Shown one piece after another: positions 22,740 through 32,720 of a stretch of DNA of 64,000 nt. The stretch is from Eumeta japonica. Lineage: Eukaryota > Arthropoda > Insecta > Lepidoptera > Psychidae. The first letter of the stretch is position 1. Every line of letters begins with the position of its first letter. The notes under the pieces are model-generated. The model saw only the letters and a list, made by a program, of their open reading frames with translations, ran no database searches and was not told where the DNA came from. Position numbers and translations under genes: made by a program. The DNA is taken from the NCBI GenBank assembly GCA_005406025.1, contig BGZK01000713.1, positions 124,001 to 188,000 of the forward strand, written 5' to 3'.

Positions 22740-23215
22740 CCAACTTGTATGTCTGTATTTCGCTGTGGGTCCCTTTTGCCAATTCAAATTTAGAAATTCT
22801 GCAGAGATTTCAATCTAAACTTCTAAGAATCACAACAGATGCTCCATGGTAACCCAATGAAAGATTACACTACGTTCTGAGGATTGCCACCGTAAAAGAG
22901 AAAATCAAAGGTAGAATGCCGAAATATAAAAACCGCATTTTTAAACATGTGAATAAGCTTACAGTTGAGCTAATGAAACCAAGAGAAGTACTTTTTAGGT
23001 TAAAAAGGAAAACTCCGTTGAACTTGTACCATGATACAAATATATGATTGTTTTTATAAATGGCCGAGTCACAGAGCTAGGAGCAAAAAAGGTTTTATTA
23101 CATATAAGCATATTACTGAATGTTCGAGTTAAACAGATCGAATTAATAAATACCTAAAATAAATATTTTTTAATGTTAGATGTCTTGTTAGTTTTCTTTT
23201 ATAGTTACATATTTC
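22740..23215 (+). pseudogene. LINE C-terminal region relic
   Basis: Read in pieces, the text gives CISLWVPFANSNLEILQRFQ, SKLLRITTDAPW and NERLHYVLRIATVKEKIKGR, the block that follows the RT in BS/jockey-type elements ((L/Q)-W-G-x-A-x-x-S-N...I-Q-x-(F/Q)-Q-(S/N)-(K/R)...D-A-P-W). It then reads YKNRIFKHVNKLTVELMKPR and LKRKTPLNL. A further tail at about 23,096-23,215 (ILLNVRVKQIELINT) lies after a stop and may be 3' untranslated sequence. Confidence 0.8.
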
Positions 23216-23575
23216 GTAATTTGCAAACATATTAATTTAATTTTTTATAGACGAATAAAGAAAAACAATTGTCTTAGATGTAGAATGTTGTTCTACAAAT
23301 GGCAGACAAAGTTTCACACTACTTAAAAACTACAAACTATATATGTTCCACCATCTTATGAGTTGGTTTCATTCGCTTATGTGTGTGCAATTATCCCAAG
23401 CATTTGGATAGATACGGCCTCGCAATGTTCCTGCCAAGAATGTAAAAATAATATAATTATCAAGTATGTATTTGTGCCAAACTAAGAAATAACAAGAAGG
23501 AAACAAAACTGGGTACCTACACACCGCAAGCGTAAAGCTATAAACCAGAAATTGAATCAAAATATTTGTGATGAT
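23216..23575. other. AT-rich noncoding stretch
   Basis: Nothing I can support beyond AT-rich flanking DNA of the LINE. Confidence 0.5.
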
Positions 23576-23577
23576 AT

Positions 23578-23900
23578 TAATCTGACCCCGCGGGCTCGGG
23601 GCCCGGCCGCGGCACCGGCGGGTCGTTAACGCCGCGGCGGCAAACAGGCCGTTAATATTTTTATGCGCACTAAAGTGCTGATTGGGGACGCGTTTGATAA
23701 GCCCTCCACAATGAAGGACGTGCGTACGCCCGTTGTAGGGCCCGTGTGCGGCTCAATGGCACGTTTGAGGTAAATGTGGAATTTCGTTGTGAGAAGGGCA
23801 TGTCTAGGGACGATAGAGATGATCTTCTTGGTAATAACGTTGGTCTTTGCCTCACCACGAACTGTGGATTGTAACTTTGTAGCTTTGGACAAAATAAAAA
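23578..23900. other. GC-rich noncoding island
   Basis: A very GC-rich core ('ccccgcgggctcggggcccggccgcggcaccggcgg', about 23,586-23,622) followed by ~270 bp of mixed sequence. Two minus-strand frames overlap here in different phases (23626-23892 and 23670-23954) without family resemblance. Likely noncoding. Confidence 0.4.
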
Positions 23901-25040
23901 TGAAAGTAGGTACATATGTTTACTGTTCTGTGAAATCTTAACAGAGGAAATCAAGCGCCCCTCTTTATTGTATGTTTAATATGGTACAAAATGAGAAGCA
24001 AGGAAAGTGAAAACCGTAAATGTATTATTACTTACAAAAAAGCAAAAGGAAGTAGACGTATGGGTGTATGTGCGCGCCCCCAACAGGGATATATGGATGG
24101 GCACGCCTAAAGTTTGAAAGAGTGTTCATGTATGTGTGGGTGTTTTGTGTACAAATGGAGACTAGTCGTTTCCCGTCCGCTTCGCTGTATGTAAATTAAT
24201 ATTTAGCAATAGTATTTTGCGATCACAATTCCGCTCAACATTTTAATTTCGACTCTAGTCTACAGAACAGAAACCAGCTTAGGAATACATTCCCAAGCTA
24301 GTTTCTATGCCGATTTTGGTTCTCTTTCGAAAATTACATGCTGTTCTATGCCGTATAATAAAAGTATACTACACGAGTCTTGTGTCGTTTTCAAGAAGGT
24401 ACTACTAGTCTATATAAAATTTGATTACAATCCGTTCAGCCGTTTTCGAGATTATAAACGGACACTCCCTTAAAGCCAGACACTTAATTTTGTACGATTT
24501 ATGGAAAAAATGTATCGATTTTCATATGTTGTGGACTTACATGACTCGTTGTTCCTTTTCATTCTTCTTATTCTTTTGATGATTTAAGCCCTACATATAA
24601 AGAATCCACCCACTGCGCGATCTCTCTTTTACAACTCTTCTAATTAGGTACAGTATATCCAATTATATGCTTAATTTGCTGAAGATATAGACATATAAAA
24701 CAAACACGGACATTACTAAACATCGAGGTACTGCTTTTAGTACGTATTCAAAAGTCAATTTTATGTCCCCCTATAAGGGACACGAAGAGGTCAACGGAAC
24801 TTGTATGCGTGAAAAAAAAATCTCTATCCTCGAGCCTGGGTTATACATAGTTTTATTTGCAACAGAACACTGTTCTACGTATTAAAGTGATGTTTCATTG
24901 ATTTTCATAATATTAATGAATCGAGATAGGTACCCTGGACTTAGAATACAGTGTCTTATAGCTCTGTACGCGCCGGCATATTGTTAATTGTTGTATCAAG
25001 TTTGTGCTATCCTACTGCTAAGATGTGTTGGATTTATAAG
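23900..25040. other. Noncoding stretch with an imperfect hairpin and a repeat-like scrap
   Basis: An imperfect inverted repeat at about 24,268-24,305 (agaaaccagcttaggaat / attcccaagctagtttct) has two mismatches in 18. The phrase 'aatccgttcagccgttttcgagattataaacggacac' at about 24,431-24,467 resembles common lepidopteran repeat text. No gene is supported. Confidence 0.45.
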
Positions 25041-25128
25041 AGGTCAACAAGCATGCGAACCATCGGGAAGTAGATGATCACTTAAGGACACCCGCAACTC
25101 CAGAGGAGTCACTTGTGCGTTGCCGATC
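25041..25128 (+). repeat. Lepidopteran dispersed repeat tail, copy 3
   Basis: 'ggtcaacaagcatgcgaacc', 'gatgatcacttaaggacacc' and 'cgcaactccagaggagtcac', ending 'ttgtgcgttgccg', match the copies at 27,041 and 10,898 in the same orientation. It is followed by a small dyad, 'gaagtaaaaacttctt'. Confidence 0.75.
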
Positions 25129-25194
25129 CATAATCTTTTTGAAGTAAAAACTTCTTCAGGCGCGCTGAGCACTTTATTTTGTTGTTATTGAACG

Positions 25195-25325
25195 GGACTG
25201 AGCCGCTCAGCTGTGTGACGCTCGTTCGCCTAATCGAGCGAGAGAGATATAGTCGACGCGTCGCTGCTATATTCGCTTGGCGGGCGTTACATTAGAGAGT
25301 ATGACGTATCATGTGTCGTGCCAGT
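25195..25325. other. GC-rich noncoding island
   Basis: 'ctcgttcgcctaatcgagcg' and 'gtcgacgcgtcgctgctatattcgcttggcgggcg' stand out from AT-rich flanks. A second, related-looking patch with an imperfect dyad ('gcgatatcatcac tgc ggtgataatatccgc') lies at about 25,740-25,771. It could belong to one unrecognised mobile element or to a regulatory region. Confidence 0.35.
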
Positions 25326-26500
25326 AAGTTTTATTTATTATAATGTTATCTAATTTTGTATCTAATGTGATAAAATTTGTCGTGAGATATTATTTATCTA
25401 TCGTCGTAAAAAATAGTATTATTTTCATCACAAGACAGAACACTTACTAACAGCGAAAATATTTTGCGCTTAGGTAAGTTCCAGCTTTTCTTAAATGATA
25501 TGGATGACTTAGAAATTAATCAGCTTATTCGATTTGTCTTCTAAATAAGCAATTTATAAACAAATATATATATTGTAAATTTTATCACTTTATGAATATA
25601 GAACAAAAAAATTGTTGTATTTTATATTGTTAATCCGCCTTGATGGTTTTCTTTTCTGTCGCGTGGTCTTCAAGCTTACACCATTTTTTTTATTTCAGAT
25701 TGAAAGCTGAGACCAGAAGCTGTCCAGGTCAGGGGTTGCTAGCGATATCATCACTGCGGTGATAATATCCGCACCGACGGCTCAACATGGCCTCAAAGCC
25801 AAGGGGGAAAATAATTTAATTCGATTTCTATTCTCTTAATAACTCATAAGCTAATTTATTCATACTCAGGAATTCTTTTGACGCGAAGGGAAGGCGCTGA
25901 CATTTAAATCTTTACCGCTCTCTGTTATTACGTACAATACTGAAAATTTTTGAAACTGGCCATTTGCAATGAGAATATTGCTAAATTAATTACGGTTTTT
26001 GAAAACGGAACTCTTTGGGAGTAGGTTAAGCTATGGTGTGTGTACATTGACCTTTTTTTTTCATTGTGACATCATTTTGAAAATAGTGTGCCGCCATTAC
26101 AATGAATTTAAGTCGAGATAATATTCCAGCTATAATTTTTATGATTTTCGCTATGGTTTAAATCAACAAGAAAGTTGACAGTGACTTCAATTGGAATTTG
26201 ATAGGACGATCCATCTGCGTATCCCTGATTCAGTGAGTTCAGCCGTGATCGGGTCAGCCGACGACTGTCAGGTACCGAAACTAATAACTATATTGTACGA
26301 CAAGTAATTGAATTCTGAATTGAACAATTGAAAACTATTTTTAAATTAACTGTATTAGGTTTTGATATGAGCCAAATGCAATAGATTCTGCATGTATATC
26401 TGAAGATTCGGAAGCTTTGCACTCGATGGATACCGCACAGATGACTGGAAACAATTGCGCCTGGAGTGGTGACGTAATACGGAGGACAAAGGTACTAACG
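25326..26500. other. Noncoding stretch
   Basis: No gene is supported. A patch at about 26,200-26,275 ('gcgtatccctgattcagtgagttcagccgtgatcggg') is moderately GC-rich and unassigned. DNA at about 26,400-26,510 probably belongs to the mariner relic but is too decayed to read. Confidence 0.45.
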
Positions 26501-26517
26501 GATGGCAATCATTAGAC

Positions 26518-27035
26518 GTATGTAACAGAATCGTAAGTGATGAGAGTTGGTACTGCTTTGAACCTGAGAGAAAAAGTCAATCGGTAGAATGGGTCTCTAT
26601 TTGGAGATTAGTCAACGAAAGTTGAATAAGTTAAAGTATTGTCAAGAAAATGGTTACTTCTTTCTTCAGATATTAAACTACGGCATTACTTGAAACCGAA
26701 AGACAATAGTTTCAAAGTGGTAGATAATTACGTGCTTGCCCAGACAGTTTAAGAAAGTTCGCGAAAAACGGCTGAGGACGCTGTCGGCAGCTGAGCTGAG
26801 TTTCTGACTCAAATGTAAAACTAAAGACGCATCCATCCTAAGGTTCGGGCCTCGCACATTGTGATGTTTTCGTTTCCGAAAACAAAGATAAGCATAAACA
26901 CATACGATTTACAAACCTCGAAGCGGAGGTGAGTACGTTTCAAGAGGTCACTGAAGACCTCCGTGAGGAAGACCGGGCCAACTGCTTTTTACATGTATGG
27001 TTCCAAAGAAGCGTGTAAAACTTTCTATAGCATTT
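26518..27035 (+). pseudogene. Mariner transposase pseudogene (C-terminal half)
   Basis: Reading text gives NRIVSDESWYCFEPERKSQS (26,524 on; the T-G-D-E-(S/T)-W block with the first catalytic Asp), KKMVTSFF (the K-x-M-x-x-x-F-F block), and then SGLAHCDVFVSENKDKHKHI (about 26,848-26,905). The last block matches the mariner L-A-P-C-D-(F/Y)-(F/H)-L-F-P signature with the third catalytic Asp. RFTNLEAEVSTFQEVTED follows, then REEDRANCFLHVWFQRS to about 27,013. Several stops and shifts make it inactive. The upstream N-terminal half is not readable. A dispersed repeat follows at 27,041. The protein text differs from the copy at 10.6 kb (DESWYCF against DETWIHH), so the two come from different mariner lineages. 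Confidence 0.85.
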
Positions 27036-27040
27036 TAAAG

Positions 27041-27131
27041 AGGCAAACGAGCTTGTGAGCCGTCGGATAGTAGGTGGTCGTCGCCGCTTACGGACACTCA
27101 CAACTCTAAAGAGGTCACTAGTACGTTGCCG
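27041..27131 (+). repeat. Lepidopteran dispersed repeat tail, copy 4
   Basis: 'aggcaaacgagcttgtgagc', 'gtaggtggtcgtcgccgctt' and 'acggacactcacaactctaa', ending 'agtacgttgccg', align with copies 2 and 3. It begins just past the end of the recognisable mariner text. Confidence 0.75.
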
Positions 27132-28231
27132 AACGCAGGCTAGAAAAGAATATCTGATGGAGGGGGGTGGAGTGATGGATCCACTAGAGCCCCTACTGGA
27201 CGAAGTTAATAAAGGAAGCCGTTACTTCACGTCTGTATTCTTTAAAAGTGTGGTATCTCGCCGTTCGAGCAGCCCCATTTTCGTGCGGCCAATTCTATTA
27301 CTCTAAAAATAGTGAGGAAATATACTTCGAAAAAGAGTAAATATATCATAAGCATAACATGTGGCCTTATTAATGAGAATCTATAAATTTTCATTATTGC
27401 CTACGTAATGTGTGATTATTATGTTACTTTGTAGATGAATATTGTACTAAGCAACGACATCAAAATTGTTATCCTGTTCGGTGACAGGATAATTCGAAGG
27501 CACGATCCCGACATTTAAATAACGGCTAACGTTGTAACGAAATTCGTTTTTGCCGACTGAGAATCGAACTCGGAATGTCTTATGTACGAAAGAATTTTTA
27601 TTCGTCAGATTACGAAAGTATTTATAGGGAAATTAATTAACGAAATAAAAATAGATCTAAATGTGCGACCATTAACAGTCCTAAAGGTGAAAAATATATT
27701 TTTATTAAAAAAAAAGGTAAAGATTAAGTTAGGTACACTCAAAAAAATTTTGTTTTTTTCTAACACAATTGAAATTCCCGTGATTTAGTATCTTGAATTC
27801 ATACGGGCCTAACAAGATATTAGATGTTTCAAATAACTTGATTTCAATTTATTATCATTATTCAATTAACTAGTCAACTGTATAGCTCTTATTATTATTC
27901 GTTAACTGGGGCAATTAAAAGCTTATTCAGTGTGAATATGAAAAATGGCTATACTAACTAATTCATCATAACGAATTCAATGAATATCTGGTCAATTTCA
28001 ACAAGAAAATTATTGTTATAACTAATTCACTTTAATTAATTTAAAAAAACTATGATCAGTACCAACACAGAAATGATTATAGTAACTGATTCAGCTTAAT
28101 AATTTCAACTTAGTACTTGTTACATTTAAACCGTATATTGTAATCAAAATAATTTACTGCATTTATGAAACTTGTTTAATGCTATTTGGTGACATTATAA
28201 TGACAACTAAGATACACTTGCTTAAATCCAG
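27132..28231. other. AT-rich noncoding stretch
   Basis: Apart from the B-box scrap at 27,559, I see only AT-rich DNA. The phrase 'taactaattca'/'taactgattca' recurs loosely at about 27,955, 28,018 and 28,081, which may be a very degenerate repeat. Confidence 0.45.
27559..27571 (-). repeat. Possible SINE B-box scrap
   Basis: The minus strand reads 'ccgagttcgattctcagtcgg', which contains a good polymerase III B box (GAGTTCGATTCTC). No A box is seen upstream, so this is at most a remnant of a tRNA-derived SINE. Confidence 0.35.
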
Positions 28232-28234
28232 TAA

Positions 28235-28435
28235 GGGCCTTTCCCACCATCTATCTCCTCTTAAACTGATATTGAACAAAAAGTCACTCTTAAAATTAGC
28301 TTTGCATTCCACGTTATCCTTTTAACAGTTATTACGGCTGAAAAACCACTAAGAGCAGGACGTAGAATGCAAAATTAAATTTAAATATGACTTTTTGTTA
28401 AAAGTCAATTTAACAAGAGACGGTGGAAGAGGCCC
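28235..28435. mobile_element. PIF/Harbinger-like MITE 1
   Basis: 201 bp, ending GGGCCTTTCCCACC...GGTGGAAGAGGCCC. The two halves are long inverted repeats: the left ~80 bp (through 'aacaaaaagtca' and 'tttgcattccacgt') match the reverse complement of the right ~80 bp ('aacaaaaagtca', 'tttgcattctacgt') at roughly three bases in four. The flanks are TAA (28,232-28,234) and TGA (28,436-28,438), one mismatch from a 3-bp TWA-type duplication. GGGCC termini and a 3-bp TWA duplication are PIF/Harbinger traits. It has no coding capacity. Confidence 0.8.
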
Positions 28436-28462
28436 TGAGAAACATTTTGTTTCACTGACTAA

Positions 28463-28677
28463 GGCCCGTATTAATAAATCGCACTCAACTCTGAGAATAC
28501 CTATGAGTTCGCATATGAGGGTTTGTCCGAAAGTTCACTTTTAAGTACCTGTAACGCCTGCAGTTGATATATACCACATTTAAAAACGAACTTAAGTACG
28601 ACATATTAATTAGGACAGCATTTCCAATGCTAACTCAATGCGGTCTCAAAGTTGAGTATCATTTATTAATACAGGCC
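28463..28677. mobile_element. PIF/Harbinger-like MITE 2
   Basis: 215 bp with inverted ends GGCCCGTATTAATAAAT / ATTTATTAATACAGGCC and a further inverted block 'actcaactctgaga' / 'tctcaaagttgagt'. It is flanked on both sides by TAA (28,460-28,462 and 28,678-28,680). It lies 27 bp from MITE 1 but its terminal sequence differs, so it belongs to a different family. No transposase is encoded. Confidence 0.85.
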
Positions 28678-28680
28678 TAA

Positions 28681-30160
28681 GATATTTTATTCGCTTCAAA
28701 AATTAGTGCTACTATGCTTTAATTAATGGGACGCGCTACTCCACCCGCAATCAGCCTCCGCCGTGGTTAGGCCGTGTGCTGTGCTATATTTTATCTATCA
28801 GCACTTATAGAAAGCCAAAGTCCATATTAATGCTACGAGAAGAAATGTAAAGTAAAACCTACTTATGTTCAAATTGAACCAACTTATTAAGAATTCATAA
28901 AACATATTATCATATTTAAAAAATCTAATTTCTTGTCAATAATTGATTCCTAAAAGTAAATCTCATTATTTGTTGTAATCGGCATATATGACAGATTTTA
29001 GATAAAATGAAACAAAAAATAAATCGCGAGAAGGTACTTGTTTATTAATTTTTAAATAGTACAAAGCAACGTTACATATTTTTTTACTAATGTTAAAATA
29101 ATATTATAAGATATCAAAAATATTCATGAATTGTAGAAAATAACTAACTTCCTTCGTTACTTGTACTTTTAGTACGTGTACACTTGGTATTCAATATCAA
29201 CACTAACACACAGTACCACAATAATTTCATTCCATGATGCATGAACATCTGACTTTTCGTAAGTAATGCAAATAGTAAATGAAGAAACAGACATCATGAA
29301 CGAAATAAACCGATTTAAACTCGAACGACACATAAACAACTATTCATGTAAATATTGACTAACGATCTGCACTAGATTTGTTCTATGGGCTTCCCCTCGA
29401 GCCCCCGCGCGCCCTTGTGGTGAGGTGGGAAGGGTATTTACTTATTTTAATTAATAAATTGATTATTTATCTCAACTAATGTGAAAATCGTATTAAACAA
29501 TTATTATCAGTAGAAAGTAACATTTAATTCAAAACTAATCCAATAATGTTAAGTTTTAAAGGTGTTCATTACATTTTTGTTATTTTAAAATTGATAAGTA
29601 TATTAGTTGAAGTAATTAACAGCTATTAGGTAAACAAAATACGATAACTTTATTAGTTTAAGAATGAAAATAAATAAAACTATTATTCTACATAATTATT
29701 TCAATTAATTTATTCTTGATTGATTTAACCTATATATCTGTATAAGTTAAATAAATAAAACTGATTAAATTATGCAAGAAAATAATGAAAGAAACAATGT
29801 ATATCCTTGTTAGAATTAATGTGGTACTTACATTGTTAGTTCAATCACAAATGAACTTGTTATAACGAATCAGCTTTCGTTAATATACACAATTTCGCAG
29901 TCGTTTTAATTAATTTAACGTCAACTAAGAGAAAATATCTCCTAGTTAACCTACATTTTTAGAGTGTATAAATAAAGGTAAAATATTTGGCTATGTAGGT
30001 ACAGTAAATACATGAAACTCTTCCATTGCGAAGTTAGTCACGGAAGCGTTGCAATGTCGCGGGCGAGAGAAGGCAGGGTCGAGTGAGCGTCATACCTGCG
30101 CATTGCATCATTCGCATGTAATTTAGACCTTAAATGTGATTTTGACAGACCTTAAGGCGA
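28681..30160. other. AT-rich noncoding stretch
   Basis: Very AT-rich with no supported gene. Small GC-rich patches occur at about 28,735-28,780, 29,388-29,435 and 30,040-30,090 ('gtcgcgggcgagagaaggcagggtcgag'). Confidence 0.5.
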
Positions 30161-30164
30161 CATT

Positions 30165-30461
30165 TAAAAAAAATTAAAACCGCCTTCAAAAACCTATTTA
30201 AATAATTGTTTAAACATACTTCAAACACAACTAATTAGTTGCTTTTGGAGTCGATTCCAGCTAAAGATAAATCAGACGCAGTTGTGTCTAGATCTTTTTT
30301 TCATTAAATATTTAACATTTCGTTTTATTCATGTTTATAAATTACATGTTCGTTCACCTTGCATTAGCTGGAACTGACTCTAAAACAACAAGTGAATTGT
30401 TCTTAAAGTCTTTTTAAACAATTATTAAAATAAGTTTTTGAAAGCAGCTTTTATTTTTTTT
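30165..30461. mobile_element. Long-inverted-repeat (fold-back) element
   Basis: The left arm (about 30,165-30,263, '...accgccttcaaaaacctatt', 'taaataattgtttaaaca', '...gagtcgattccagcta') is the diverged reverse complement of the right arm (about 30,365-30,461, 'tagctggaactgactctaaa', '...tttaaacaattattaaaata', 'agtttttgaaagcagctttt'). A ~100-bp unique centre separates them. It has no ORF. It is likely a non-autonomous DNA transposon; the superfamily is not assigned because no clean target duplication is seen. I recognise similar text from other lepidopteran genomes. Confidence 0.75.
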
Positions 30462-30499
30462 ATATTTATTTTTATTCACATTTTTTAGTTGTCGAATAA

Positions 30500-31056
30500 T
30501 TGGAACTTTATAATTCACTTGCCTCTTATACATGTGGATTGATCGATGCGAGTATAATCGGCCGGGCATCTTTAGTTTTGGACGAAGCAAGTGGAAAAAC
30601 AGTTCGCATCCCGAATTTATTGTCCACTAGTAATTTCAGGGTCTTTAAGTTCTTATTTGAAGTGAAACTACTTATTGTTCTTATAAATTATACTTATTCT
30701 TTATAATATAAAAGTTCTGCAATTTATACAGATCACATTTTTATTCACTTCAACATTAAATTAATTGACTCTGTTTCTACTTTTATAGCTTAGAGTTCTG
30801 ACGTGTTCCTGCTACGATTGTCACGTTGGAATTATACAAATGTATGAAAATATGTAGGTATATCAATAACTTATTAGTTTTAATTCTGTTTCTACTAGGT
30901 TTACTGATAGCTATTGAAATGTAGCTTATGGCGACAAATCGCAGTATTATCGCCTAACTCCCGACCGTAAAGGAGTGCTATGGTTTCTATTATGTATCAG
31001 TAGAATGATATGATAACTACTGCATGCAAAAACTTGAATAATTAGAAAAATATAGC
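30500..31056. other. AT-rich stretch with one unexplained open frame
   Basis: The 68-codon frame at 30500-30706 has a non-repetitive N-terminal part (LIDASIIGRASLVLDEASGK, then TVRIPNLL) before turning into AT-driven residues. I recognise no family, and it has no ATG. It could be a fragment of a dead gene or chance. Confidence 0.3.
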
Positions 31057-31083
31057 ATATATATATATATATATATATATATT
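31057..31083. repeat. (AT)n microsatellite
   Basis: An uninterrupted AT dinucleotide run of about 27 bases. Confidence 0.95.
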
Positions 31084-31093
31084 ATACTTGCTT

Positions 31094-31285
31094 ATAATAT
31101 TTGAAGGTTTCCCTCGATTTCACTGGGATCCCATCATCAGATTCTAACTTAGTCACTATGGGACCATCTTAAGAGTATACTTTTACAAACTAAAAAAAAT
31201 TCAAAGCGGGTCCACAATTGACGAAATCAAATACAAACAGACGAACATAGAACTTCCTCCTTTTTTGAAGTCGATTTAAAAATAA
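31094..31285 (+). repeat. Common lepidopteran dispersed repeat
   Basis: The order 'atcatcagattctaact...', 'tgggaccatctt', 'agcgggtccac', 'gacgaaatcaaatacaaaca' and 'cctccttttttgaagtcgat' matches a repeat I know from many lepidopteran genomes. It has no coding content. Its class (SINE or MITE) cannot be decided from one copy. Confidence 0.6.
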
Positions 31286-32465
31286 TCGGTTATATTTCGC
31301 TCGTATAAAATAACTACTTATCTACGCACATAATAAAATAGTAGACTTTTAGACAATTAAAAAAAAAACTCAAAAAAGGGTAAGTAAAAGAATTGAAGAG
31401 TAGAAGCGAGATTGTTTCGTAATGAAATAATAATTCAGCGGCGGTGTGTGTGTGTTTTAGGCGTTATAACAACCGTTCCTTTGGGATGATTTAATCGGAG
31501 TCAAGAACGAGACTGGGATCAGAGACGTGGTTGACGGCGAATTCTTTCATCTTTTTTAATTTTAAACCGATCGCTCTATCTAAAAGATCAAAGCGTTCGT
31601 TCTGCGTCCACGCGATCGGGGTCGCGGACGACAGATAGTACAGAATAAGCAAAGTAGTACAAAATATTATGCCGCAAATCCGACAAACTTTTGCTGTTTA
31701 ATCGTGCCCTTTTCAAGATTGAAATACCCAAATAGCATTTAAGTGTGCGCGCGCAGGAGACGAGTAAAAAAAAATCAATACATTTTAAATATTACGTTTT
31801 AATTCTTTACCAAGGACTCGTAAATAACAAAGCATGGGAATAACGGAATAGAGAAGTCGGCACAGGAAGGGGTGACAATAGCGCCGGGGCCCTCGGACGC
31901 CGGCGATTTCATTAACTGGTTTCACATAATACGAGTTTAAAATACATGTGTACGCGCATGCATTATTGATATTATGATAGTTTATTTTAGACGTTATTGT
32001 GGCTATTGTGAGGGGGAGTAGGAAAACATTCGGCGCGTTCCTTTACGATCGTTAGAAGGTAGGGTCTCCCTGTTTAAAAGAAAAAAAATATATATTTAAT
32101 TTTTATATTAATTTTTTTTTATTGAAAAAGCTTCATCTACTTAATATAAAAGTCCTGTTTCTTGTGTATTTGTAACAATTATATCAAATAATGTTAAACA
32201 AATATAGAGTTAAGGTTAAAATATGGTTTTACACGTAATCAGTTGAATTGGAAGAAAAAAATTAAAACATGCATTAACTTTTTATGTTAAAAAAGTCAGT
32301 CGATAAATGTTTTCGATAAAAATATTCCTAGTTTTTAGCTTTTAAAAACTATATAACGTGTAAACTTTGTGAAAAACCTTTGCTTAAGTTTCGGCATTTA
32401 AATACGTGGTTAAATACGCGTCTGCATGCGTATTATAAAAATATTTCATGCAAATCGTAGTTGTC
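31286..32465. other. Noncoding stretch with moderate GC patches
   Basis: No gene is supported. Patches at about 31,490-31,635 ('ccacgcgatcggggtcgcggacgac') and 31,880-31,915 ('cgccggggccctcggacgccgg') are GC-rich and noncoding in appearance. The rest is AT-rich. Confidence 0.45.
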
Positions 32466-32469
32466 CCGT

Positions 32470-32720
32470 AGACCTAAGAAATGGTCACCCTACGGTATAG
32501 GGTCCGGCGGGCACTGACGGCACAATACAAATTGCTAGGGATTTTGGTCTGAGTCGTTATTCCGGGTCATCGGGCCGACGCGATTTTGACGGACACGTCA
32601 AATCTGTTTTTCGGCGCACCGGCCGACGTGTCGTGACGGACGCGTCAGGGAAACGTCCCCGACCCGGCTGCGGGACGACAACCGCCTCGACAATGGCGGG
32701 CAATCAATGCATTTCTTAGT
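32470..32720. other. GC-rich noncoding island
   Basis: About 250 bp with a loosely repeated phrase, 'gacggacacgtca' (about 32,588) and 'gacggacgcgtca' (about 32,636), each next to a 'cggccgacg'/'gggccgacg' text. All frames are broken. Candidate regulatory DNA. Confidence 0.45.

Larger units (their letters stand above)
18640..23215 (+). mobile_element. Near full-length jockey-like LINE, decayed, with a nested MITE
   Basis: A single colinear relic of a two-ORF non-LTR retrotransposon. ORF1 is at about 18,680-19,740, the endonuclease at 19,742-21,150, the reverse transcriptase at about 21,540-22,400 and the C-terminal region at 22,740-23,215. Stops and frameshifts occur every few dozen codons in all parts, so the copy is old and inactive. 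A 630-bp DNA transposon (19,824-20,453) splits the endonuclease. Removing it rejoins the reading text across the TA duplication. About 4 kb of element DNA remains, close to the usual jockey length. No clear poly(A) or target duplication is seen at either end. Confidence 0.85.

Noticed and set aside
25680..25800. Exon after the acceptor-like 'ttttttttatttcag'
   Set aside because: The following text has stops in every frame within a short distance and contains a dyad; acceptor-like tracts are common in AT-rich DNA.
26065..26095. bantam-like microRNA text ('atcattttgaaaatagtg')
   Set aside because: It departs from the known mature sequence at several positions, and no hairpin flanks it.
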